A model generated the notes under the pieces. That model was not told the origin of the DNA and ran no database searches. It worked only from the letters and a program-made list of their open reading frames with translations. From Tiliqua scincoides (Eukaryota; Chordata; Lepidosauria; Squamata; Scincidae): a DNA stretch of 64,000 bases. The DNA lies in the NCBI RefSeq assembly GCF_035046505.1, contig NC_089823.1, forward strand, positions 8,598,044 through 8,662,043. Reading direction: 5' to 3'. How positions within the stretch are numbered: the first letter of the stretch is position 1; each line of letters starts with the position of its first letter. Below are positions 55,319 through 64,000 of this stretch, in pieces. The position numbers were made by a program, and so were the translations under genes.

Positions 55319-55920
55319 AACCCCATGCTTTCCAGACCCGTCTGATCAAGGGGCCACTGTTGACATCATACCCCGTCTCCTCGAGGGATCCTGTGCATTT
55401 CCACTACAACGCATATCTTACCTTTCTTCCATCATGAAACTCAAAATGAAAATGAATAGCAATAAATGGATTCTGAAAACAACCTCTGCCCAGCTTTCAA
55501 CCCTTGTTCATTCGTGAAACCCACTTGAAGGACTAGAACAAACCATGATCTCTCCAGAGCGCTGACCACCAAGAGTTGTGAACAGCATATGAAATATCAA
55601 TTGGTACTAAGCTGCATGTTCATGGCAGTTAATTTTCAGTACGAAAGGGCACCAGTAATGTCCGCCAGCACCCTTCTCACATCTAAAAAGGATCTCCTCT
55701 TCCTGGGCTATGGTTGATCAATAGGGCAGAGATCCCCAAGTGGTGGCATACTCCTTGCTATAAGCCTGCAGACTTGGGATGCCCCATAAGTGCAAGCACC
55801 ACAACCTCCTCTTGCACCTGGCAGAGCAAGATGTCAGACTTCAGGTATGTCAGGTATTCATACCTGAATCCTGACTTCATACCTGAATTCATACCTGATC
55901 CTGACTTCAGTTGTCAGGTA
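55319..55920. other. unassigned, ending in a short tandem block
   Basis: At 55834-55918 the words CAGGTATTCATACCTGAA and CTGACTTCA repeat in direct and inverted form just before a CR1. No gene seen. Confidence 0.45.
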
Positions 55921-56612
55921 TTAAGAACAAAACAGCTAATATTATAATGCCATTGTACAAATCAATGGTAAGGCCACACCTGGAGTATTGTGTCCAGTTC
56001 TGGTCGCCACATCTCAAAAAGGATATAGTGGTAATGGAAAAGGTGCAAAAGAGAGCGACTAAGATGATTACGGGGCTGGGGCACCTTCCTTATGAGGAAA
56101 GGCTACGGCGTTTGGGCCTCTTCAGCCTTGAAAAGAGATGCCTGAGGGGGGACATGATTGAGACATACAAAATTATGCATGGGAAGGATAAAGTGGATAG
56201 AGAGATGCTCTTTACACTCTCACATAACACCAGAACCAGGGGATATCCACTAAAATTGAGTGTTGGGAGAGTTAGGACAGACAAAAGAAAATATTTCTTT
56301 ACTCAGCGTGTGGAACTCCTTGCCACAGGATGTGGTGACAGTATCTGGCCTGGATGCCATTAAAAGGGAATTGGACAAGTTTCTGGAGGAAAAATCCATT
56401 GCGGGTTACAAGCCATGATGTGTATGTGCAACCTCCTGATTTTAGAAATGGGTTTTGTCAGAATGCCAGATGCAAGGGAGGGCACCAGGATGAGGTCTCT
56501 TGTTATCTGGTGTGCTTCCTGGGGCATTTGGTGGGCCGCTGTGAGATACAGGAAGCTGGACTAGATGGGCCTATGGCCTGATCCAGTGGGACTGTTCTTA
56601 TGTTCTTACTTC
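55921..56612 (+). mobile_element. CR1 LINE 3' fragment
   Basis: A 150-codon frame (55911-56363) reads from [20 protein letters not shown] to the [10 protein letters not shown] region, then is disrupted. The 3' UTR ends in TTCTTATGTTCTTA. Confidence 0.9.
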
Positions 56613-57603
56613 AGAGTCAGACCCTTGCTGAGGCAGAGATGCCATTCCATCTGAAGGCTACAAGAAGGAAGCCCAAGGAGAATGGAGACAATGACCATAA
56701 TGAGGAGGGCCCCCCCCCCAAGAAGCATTCAAGGGCTTTCTCACAGTGACTGTACAACAATGAAATCTACTTAGACAGTCATCTGGTGCAGTATGTTTGT
56801 CCCTAAGGAACCTGGGCCCCTGGCATCAGAATAAGCATGTCCTTCCTGTACCCTGTGACACTCATCTTTCCCATGGGAAGACGCAGAGCCTGAGGGAGTG
56901 CATTATATGTACTTTTTTTAGCCTGTTGTGTAGAAGGAAAATAAATCTTGTACTCCCAAAGACACTTTGCCAGAAGCAATATCTGTGCAGCACCTGGCCT
57001 GAATGTCAGAAACTGGAAATCACTGTAAACAAAAATGGTTCTTCTTTTCCTGCTCTTCTGTATTATTAGGGTTGTGGGTCCTTTTAAGTGTGTTTCTTTA
57101 CTTGAAGAAACTTACACAATTTGCATGGATAAAATGACAGAAGGGCGCGAGATCTATTCATTGGGTTGTTTGAAATTAGATTCGAGCCAATAACTGGGGA
57201 AGGGGGAGAAAAAAGATTAGTGCCATTTTTTTTAAATAGATGGGAAACCCAGAATAAAAAGCAAGGAGAGAGGGCTCCTTTCAAGAAGTCCTACAGATTA
57301 GCTGGTATTTCAGGTTAAAAGAGAGAGAGAATTTATGAGAAATTTAGCAGTCAGACTGTTCACCCTCAATCACAACTGGAGGCTCCTACTGATGGAGTAG
57401 AGTCACACAAGCAGGTTCTGCCCTTCACAGGCTCCTTTCTTGTCTAAAAACGCATCTAAATAGCCTCAGTTAATAAGGGCTGCAACACACATTCCAACTT
57501 TTTTTTCCAGGTGTACACCCAGGATCATTACCTTGGTAGGACCAGCATGTGACATGTGACATGTGATGGTCCACCCCTTACTGAAGCAAATAACTAATTC
57601 ACT
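56613..57603. other. unassigned, single-copy-like
   Basis: No gene supported. 57080-57300 contains an octamer-like ATTTGCAT (complement CAATTTGCATGG near 57118) in balanced sequence and could be conserved non-coding DNA. Confidence 0.3.
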
Positions 57604-58140
57604 TGTTCCCAAACTGTGGGTCACGAACCCATTTTGGGTGAGTGGCGAAACTGACAAGCTGACAGCTGACAAGGAAAATGTGTTGAGCCCTCTGGAAAGC
57701 AAAACGGAGCAGCACGTGTGGATTTACTCATGAGCAGGTGAATGTGCCTCAGTTCACTTCGAAGGGCAGGCTGAGGGGAATGCAACACCACCCAATCTGA
57801 TCAAGGCAGGCCTCCCAACAAACTCTCTGGAAGGATGTTACCCCCCCAAGCTGACAAAGAAACTGTATTGAGCCCTATGGAAAGTGAAACTGAGCCATGT
57901 GTGTAGGCACTGAGCTTACTCGTGGGCTTACTCGTTAGTAGGTAAATGTGCTTTGGCTCTTACCAAAGGCCAGGCAAAGAGGAATGCAAAGCCAACAGAA
58001 TGGTCCTGATCCAATGTATCTGGAGCTCAACAAATGCTCCAGAAGGTGGTCCCCACCACCACAGTAAGGAGAAAAACAGTGGCTTGTGCAGCTGGTAAAG
58101 TGAAACTATTTTTTTAGTCTCATAAAGATGGGTGGGTCCT
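57604..58140. mobile_element. decayed hAT-like element
   Basis: The left end CCCAAACTGTGGGTCACG resembles the hAT family at 35735. The interior has two related halves (GCTGACAAGG...GTGTTGAGCCC and GCTGACAAAG...GTATTGAGCCC). The right end seems cut by the SINE at 58141. Confidence 0.5.
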
Positions 58141-58385
58141 GATTTATTTATTTATTTTTCACATTTTTATACTGCCCTTCTTCCAAAGAGCTCAGGGCGG
58201 TTTACACAGCTGCTCCTCCCCTCTTTCTTGTCCTCACAACAACCCTGTGAGGTAGGTGAGGCTGAGAGAAAGTGACTGGCCCAAGGTCACCCAGGAAGCT
58301 TTGTGACTGAGGGGGGATTTGCACCTGGATCATCCAGGTCTAAGTCTACCTCCCAAACCACTACACCACCCTGGCTCTCCTGATA
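58141..58385 (-). repeat. Sauria-like tRNA-derived SINE
   Basis: On the minus strand it reads GAGCCAGGGTGGTGTAGTGG at the head (box A), AAGGTCACCCAG in the body's complement, and a GCCCTGAGCTC/TATAAA tail before (AAAT)n. The order is typical of squamate Sauria SINEs. Confidence 0.8.
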
Positions 58386-58394
58386 GTGGCCCAT

Positions 58395-58519
58395 TTGCCT
58401 CTGTTTTGCTCCCACTGCCTGGAATGGCTGTGAAGGGGAGAGGGAGGGACCGTTTGCATGCCGCAGTGAGGCTCCCTGCAAAATTGAGTGCTTTGCACCC
58501 CTTCTAGCTATGCCACTGG
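58395..58519. mobile_element. half copy of palindromic hAT-like MITE
   Basis: It contains GGAATGGCTGTGAAGGGGAG and ends TAGCTATGCCACTGG, like the right half of 47616-47821. Confidence 0.65.
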
Positions 58520-58880
58520 CTTGGACATCTTTGTCTTATTGACGTGGGGAGAATTTCACCACATATCAGATACAACATGTAGTAAAATATTTATCTGCAA
58601 TGAGTCTGGGTTAAGGCCACAGTGGTGTGCAACAAGACCCTACAAAGCACTGTGTAAACACTCCAGTATTGTGCAATAGATTCCAGTGAGTATTTGCACT
58701 AGCAGAATGGTACTTTCCCTCATTCAAGGTGGGGTGGGATTCCCATGAACTTCCCACTCTCTTGGCAACCCCCACTCTATTCCCCACACTATTCCTGGGG
58801 CTTCTCTAACTCTCAAGCATGACTGATGTAGAGAAAGTGTGCAGAGATCTTGGGTAGGTCTATTAATGGCCCATTAGCTA
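58520..58880. other. unassigned sequence
   Basis: No gene or repeat recognised. Confidence 0.4.
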
Positions 58881-59268
58881 TAATTGCAGGAGGTGTGCCT
58901 CAGTTGGTAGAGCTGCCGCCTTGTATGCCTGAAGATCTGAGGCTGCCAGTTCGAAACAACCGGAAGTACCCGAGAACTGAGGACACGCTGATATACTGAT
59001 GAGCTGACCCTCGGTGGCAGAGAGGAGTTGCCGTCAAGTGGAGCGTGGGAGGCGAAGGGCCAGAGAGAGGCCAGACCGGGAAGGAATCCAGCTGGAAGGA
59101 GGAGTTCTATGAAAGACGAGAACTATCCAATTGTCAAAATCCCTACGGGGGTTTAGAACAGCCTGCCTATGCAAACCGCCTTGGATTAAAGTCTGAAGAG
59201 AAAACTGACGACCAAAGAAAGGTGGTATATAAATACCTGTATAAATGAATAAATGAATAAATAATTGC
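58881..59268 (+). repeat. tRNA-derived SINE, diverged subfamily
   Basis: The head has box-A-like CTCAGTTGGTAGAGC and box-B-like CCAGTTCGAAAC; the tail AAAGGTGGTATATAAATACC ends in (AATG/AATA)n. The tail matches 20944-21360 but the head differs, so it may be a separate subfamily. Confidence 0.85.
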
Positions 59269-60054
59269 TAGATGTTAAGGGTTCCATATCAAGAGACGGC
59301 ACATCTTTGAATACCATTTTCTGGAAGCAAAGAATGTGGGAGGTCTGTTGCCTTCAGGTGCCGCTTGCGTCCTTCTAGCTGGCTGTTCGGTTCAGGACTG
59401 GGTGCACCCTTGATCTGATCCTAGCTGGCTGCTTGACGCACCCTTTGTCTGACCTAGTGGTATTTTCCTATATGCAGAAGAAAATCCACATGATGCACCT
59501 GAGTCCCTCCACCACATAGTCCTTAGTGTAATGGTGTTGCCTTGCCTTTGCAACCACATTGGCACTTACCTTTCAGCTCATACTTCATGCTGATCTGATA
59601 GCCTACAATTCCCTTATTTACTTCAATGAGTGGTAAAGACTTCTCTGGGTAATTGAGTCACTTCCAAGCAACTCACTCACTGGGAGTCCATGATTCAAAT
59701 GCAGGCACGCATCTCAAGGCGGCTTTTGTTTTTCTAAACTCCAGCCAGAAAACTAGCTTCTCCTTTGCTTTCAATAAGCGACACACACGTCCATGCAAAA
59801 CCTTGCAGATAACGGGTTTATTAGCATGCTGATACTTGACTCCAAAGCAGATAATGCTACCAGCTTACCGTGACCTGGTTTGCAAAGTACCTCCACTCAA
59901 ATGCTTTCACCCTCTTCTTTCTAGGCTGCGGAGAACAACTAAGGACAGGTCTCTACAAGACAATGTGAGGAGCCACCATTCTGTTTTGTTTGCTTGCTGC
60001 TTGCTTTGTCTGTTCATACCTATATACTTGCAAACATAACCTACAAGCCTGTTA
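59269..60054. other. unassigned sequence
   Basis: No gene or clear repeat supported. Confidence 0.4.
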
Positions 60055-60527
60055 GAGCCCAATCCTAACAAGTGCGCACCGGTTTACCACCGGCAAACAG
60101 TGTCGCAAATGTGCCATAAGGCATGTTTGCAGGCCCGAGTGCTGGTGGAGTACCAGATCTCTGCTGCTTGGCGGTCATACAGACCACCAGGCAGTGGAGA
60201 GGTAGGTGAGGGCGTGGGGGAGGTGAGAAGGAGGCATTCTTGGGTGGGGAAAGGGCAGGGAGGAGGCATGCCGGGGGGAGGGAGCAGGACAGGAGGAAGG
60301 CAGGACTGTCTGCCCAACACAGAGGCACTACATTCTACCCCAACCCTTTGGTTGTCGTAGAATCAAGTAACCCCATTGTGGGACTACTTGCTTTTCCCAG
60401 GGGAAGGGGACAAAAGTCCCCTTCTCCTGAGGAGGCGGTGGCAGCTGCCTGGAACACACTAGATGCAGCGGTAGCCATTTTTGGCGCCGCTGCAGCCCCA
60501 CATACAGGGCAGCTCAAGATTGGGCTG
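60055..60527. mobile_element. GC-rich terminal-inverted-repeat element
   Basis: It starts AGAGCCCAATCCTAA and ends GATTGGGCTGCTC. It is collinear with 37795-38280. Non-coding and non-autonomous. Confidence 0.65.
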
Positions 60528-60546
60528 CTCATGGGCTTTACAGCAA

Positions 60547-60612
60547 ACAGGAGAGCAGTGGCATACTAGAGGGGGTGCAAAGCACTAAGTTTTGCAGGCA
60601 CCTGAACGCACC
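60547..60612. mobile_element. fragment of palindromic hAT-like MITE
   Basis: CAGTGGCATACTAGAGGGGG is followed by GCAAAGCACTAAGTTTTGC, as in 47616-47821 read from its other end. Confidence 0.6.
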
Positions 60613-60959
60613 ATACTAGCAGCTCCACGGCCTTCCCTTGGACCCATTCAGTGCGGTGGGAGCAAAACAACGGCGTACGTTTAAATGCTGCCTCATCCAT
60701 TACCCCAACTCCTGTTAAATATTCAATCAGGCAACTACAACCTGATTTTTTAGCTTCCCAGCCATTCCAACTTCATCCCAACTCTAATTTAAAATGGACA
60801 GAATTCAGCCAAGACTCAAATCTATTGACTAACAGTAAACTTCTGCAATTTGGGGTGAATAAAAATTTGATTTGTGTTCTATCTAATTGCACAAGCAATA
60901 TTTGGTCTATTGCTTCAAATGTAGCTTCAGGGGTGCATCAGTCCCTTCACTGGAATTAA

Positions 60960-61790
60960 GAATAGAATATTTTAGTCTGGAAATCTACGAGAATCCCGAT
61001 TGCCCCCTTTAAAGAGGTGGTCGGAGTTTGTTTTGCCTGGCCAGGACACGAGAGTCCCTCCCCAAGGGGGAGGCGAAGGGGGCTGGGTCTGGCAGCTACG
61101 GTGGACCTTTTAAAAGGGGACGAGACCCAGCCCTCTTCCTCCTTGTGCACGTGGGCACCGTGGGAATACCCGCCCGCCCGCCCGCCCTAGAGGCAGTCTG
61201 AGTTTAACTGGTCGCCGTTTGGGGCCAGGTAGGAATTTTTTGCTGCCTGCCAAGATTGGCCGAGGGGCAGGCAGTTTTTTCGCCCACCCCAGACTGTTAT
61301 GGGCTAGGGGGTTACACCCCCCTGTTTACAAGCTGCCATTGGTCACTTTAAGAGGGCAGGTGGTGCGGGTTAGGAGGCGTGAATGGGACTCTGGCATGCA
61401 CCTTCAGGCGGCATAGGCAGGGCAGAACCCTATTTCAGTCCTCAGGGGTTTGGCGGCACAAGGACTTAGACGGGGCCCTGGCCGGGACCGCGGGGCACAC
61501 CTCAGAGGCTCAGTGGCTCGAGGTGGTGCAGTCTGCGGTCCGGCTGCCTTCCCCTTAAGGGATAGACATGGATAAGACGCGCCGTCCCAACAGCGGGGCG
61601 CGACTCGGAGTCGGGTGCATGCCCGCCTTGGGGCAGAGGTTTCTGGTACCGCCCAGAGGTCCCTCCCCGCACCACAGGGGCTTTTGCTGCCTCGGATACT
61701 GCAGGTCTCAGCCTCTGCTCCTCTTGTTTATGTACAATAAAGTGGCCCTTTTGTCCATATCTGTTGTCTCGAGTGTTCATTGGACAGTGC
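60960..61790 (+). mobile_element. probable solo LTR (fossil)
   Basis: The GC-rich block ends with an AATAAA signal near 61736 in the context ACAATAAAGTGGCCCTTTTG, a pattern typical of LTR ends in sauropsid Ty3/gypsy-like or retroviral elements. I see no matching second LTR in the window. The boundaries are uncertain. An AT-rich unassigned frame at 60651-60959 just before it has no recognised domain. It is not active and its age is unknown. Confidence 0.45.
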
Positions 61791-61844
61791 GGAAACAAAG
61801 ATTTTGCCATGTTCCAGCAGGATCATAAGGGATTTAGAAACAGG

Positions 61845-62260
61845 AACTCCTTGCCGCAAGATGTGGTGATGGCATCTGACCTGGATGCCTCTAAAAGGGG
61901 ATTGGACAGATTTCTGGAGGAAAACCCCATCACAGGGGGTGGTGTAGCTGGAGGGGGCAGAGCACCCAGTCTGGCAGGGAGCGGGCAAGCAGTCCCTCCC
62001 TTCAGAGCCATTCTCGGCGGGGGGAGCAAAACGGAGCCGTATGGCTCCGTTTTGCTCCCCCCGCTGGGAATGGCTCCAAAGGGAGGGGATATTTGCCCGC
62101 TCCCTGCCAGACTGGGTGCTCTGCCCTCCCTCCAGCTACACCACCAATCATAGGTTACAAGCTATGATTGGTATGTACAAGTGGTCCAAGTTAAACCTAA
62201 GTGCAGTCTAATGTCTTCATTGGGAGGTGCGAGGTTACATAAAAATGCCAGATGCAGTGA
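61845..62260 (+). mobile_element. CR1 LINE fragment split by a foldback MITE
   Basis: CR1 C-terminal sequence ([20 protein letters not shown]) at 61845-61936 resumes at 62147 with ATAGGTTACAAGC and the 3' UTR. Confidence 0.85.
61937..62146. mobile_element. near-perfect 210-bp foldback MITE
   Basis: The two halves are almost complete reverse complements around a four-base centre (GGAGCC GTAT GGCTCC near 62040). The outer ends are GGTGGTGTAGCTGG and CCAGCTACACCACC. Flanks ATCACAGG (61929-61936) and ATCATAGG (62147-62154) match at seven of eight positions, fitting an hAT-type target duplication inside CR1. Confidence 0.9.
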
Positions 62261-62270
62261 GATGCAAGTA

Positions 62271-62575
62271 CAGGTCCAACCTTGTTATACACTGAATTTT
62301 TTATACACGGATTTGACTTAACACGAATGGCCACTGCAAATGAGAAGGAGTGTGCTGATCCCAGGAGAAGGGGGAAAACATGCATCCCTTTGGTTTAAAA
62401 AAAACTGCTTTTCTCACTGTTGTAGAGAGACTGTCATACAAGCAATCATTCCATTCTTCAGCTGAGGCAGGCAATGGCAAGGGGTCCTTTGCATTTCTGA
62501 TTGCTGACTGCCTCTCTACAACAGTAAGAAGAGCTGTTTTTAAACCACAATTGTAAAGGGACGCAGTTTTCTGTT
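62271..62575 (+). mobile_element. Tigger-like MITE with inverted arms
   Basis: It starts TACAGGTCCAACCTTG. Internal arms around CTGTTGTAGAGAGAC and GCCTCTCTACAACAG are inverted. One arm matches 12840-13028. Confidence 0.65.
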
Positions 62576-62599
62576 GTTGTTTTTTAAACTGTTTTTATT

Positions 62600-62815
62600 T
62601 AACACATTTTATGGTATCAGGAGGGAGTCCCAGAATCAAACTCCGGTGGACGTTGAGGCAAGACCTTATTCCATTAGGAGCAACGGAAGGGCACAAAACC
62701 TGGAAGTGGGTCTTTAAATCTATTTTTCCACTTTTTTTTAATCCATGGATTTTTTTTAATCCACTGGGATTTCTGGAATGGAATCCTACTGGATAACGAG
62801 GAATGACCTCTATCT
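62600..62815 (-). mobile_element. Tigger-like MITE copy
   Basis: Matches 5455-5655, with CCAGAATCAAAC at the left and AACGAGGAATGACCTCTA at the right. Confidence 0.65.
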
Positions 62816-62824
62816 TGGGGTCTT

Positions 62825-62932
62825 CTAGGCTCCTTGAGGCATCTGGTGGGCTGCCATGAGATACAGGAAGCTGGACTAGATGGGCCCTGGGCCTGATCCA
62901 GTAGGTCTTTCTTGACATTCTTATGTTCTTAC
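62825..62932 (+). mobile_element. CR1 3' terminus, about 108 bp
   Basis: GGAAGCTGGACTAGATGGGC is followed by the CR1 3' end with ATTCTTATGTTCTTA units. Confidence 0.85.
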
Positions 62933-63520
62933 GATCCATCCATGGATCAGTGCACATGAACAAAGGTGCATGCTGTTGAAGGTAGACTGAACACTTGCAG
63001 CTGCTCAACTACACTGACGCAAGAAAAGAGATTATTGTCTTTATCACCACTAGTAGTGGAAAAGGTCCCCATGGCTCACACTGAATTTTAGCCACTGTAT
63101 CTTATTCTGCATTCATTTCATTGTTTTAATGACTGGCGTGTTTTGTTTCCGCATCAATTGCCTTGATGTGAATTTTGTATCAGGCAGAATAGAAATGGAA
63201 TCTGCTCTCCTAGGAAGTCCACTGGGTGTCTTTCCTCTTTCTGTTCCATCACACTCAGAAATCCCATTTATTTTCTTTGGGTTTCATGGTATGTTCAGGA
63301 TGTTCAGCTGCTGGTCTAGTGATTGCGGTGTTCACTGTGCGCTTTTACACTGTGTTTTGTTTTTTTTAATGTTTTGCTTTTCTGGGTGATATATTCTGTT
63401 CTGCTTTGCATTGTAATTTGTTGCCTCGAATCCTGCGGGAAGGAGGTGGGATAAAAAATCTCTTTAAATAAATCCAATAAACAAGTCCTTAAAAGAAATA
63501 AACTCAGATGATTAGTTGAA
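62933..63520. other. unassigned sequence
   Basis: No gene or repeat recognised; AT-rich around 63340-63500. Confidence 0.4.
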
Positions 63521-64000
63521 CCCAAGGCCTCCGAGAGGAATTTTATCAAGGGGTACAAAGTTTCTTTTGCCTCTTCCCAAACAGGGAGGAGATGAAACAG
63601 GGCAGGCAAAGGGTGACAATGGGATTAAATGGGGCAGGGGAAAGCTGGCAACAGCCCAGGTCTAGTGGACTTTCTGACGTGGAGCCCAGGTCCCCCTCCC
63701 ATTAGACCTGGACTCCCTGCCAGCCCAACCTTCTTTCACTCTCCTTATGGCCAGCTGAGACCCCAGGAAATTTATGGCACCCCTCCTTTGGTTTCCAGGC
63801 CCCCTTTTTGACCAAGGGCCCAGGTCCAATGTACCTCCCTCTCATGGGTCCTGGTTGAACCCTGTGCTGGGCTATCAGGCCAGGGAGGAGGAATAGGATA
63901 TGGTTTATGCTGGAGCTACCTGCCCCCCTCATGGGTTTGAACTGCCTATCCTTCCCCCCTCCACCACTCAACCGGAGCTTGCCTTCTGTGTTGGGCACTG
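63521..64000. mobile_element. GAGAGGAATTTTATCA-family repeat, reaching the window edge
   Basis: It begins GCCTCCGAGAGGAATTTTAT as at 13756 and 43117. The 3' boundary is not resolved within the window. Confidence 0.5.

Noticed and set aside
60651-60959. Small host gene of 102 codons
   Set aside because: No recognised domain or splice sites, and it adjoins a probable LTR; it is left unassigned.

Overview
The window is repeat-dense vertebrate DNA, most likely from a squamate reptile. The evidence is the mixture of repeats: many CR1 LINE copies ending in (TTCTTATG)n, 5S-rRNA-derived SINEs, tRNA-derived SINEs with a TATAAATACCTG-type tail, a Sauria-like SINE, hAT and Tigger-like miniature DNA elements, and a DIRS-like retroelement. 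Nothing in it is prokaryotic. Family names come from recognition by eye, without a database search.

The only host genes I can support are two tandem paralogous KRAB zinc-finger genes on the + strand. Copy B (start codon at 21582, KRAB exon 24177-24303, finger exon 32799-33760) assembles into an uninterrupted 370-residue KRAB-A protein with ten C2H2 fingers. Copy A (exons at 9917-9984, 11236-11362 and 16700-17124) has the same layout. It has lost the aligned start codon, has a weakened first donor site, and two of its four fingers are damaged, so I call it a probable pseudogene. Each copy has a ZNF143-like promoter motif and a GC-rich minisatellite upstream. The duplicated blocks run from about 8.0 to 17.5 kb (A) and 18.7 to 34.15 kb (B). 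Much of the length difference is mobile DNA that landed in B, including a fossil DIRS-like element that fills most of its second intron.

From 34 kb to the end I find no convincing host gene. This part is a mosaic of CR1 fragments (the longest at 45499-47365), a second LINE family with a C-terminal Cys/His motif, 5S SINEs (including a trimer at 36255-36650), palindromic hAT-like MITEs, GC-rich terminal-inverted-repeat elements, a probable solo LTR near 61 kb, and unassigned single-copy stretches. Several insertions are nested and keep readable target-site duplications, so their order can be worked out. I did not find a new biological system. The most informative signals are the unequal decay of the zinc-finger pair, the 3' tail shared by the 5S SINE and the second LINE, and a double hAT insertion sharing one target.
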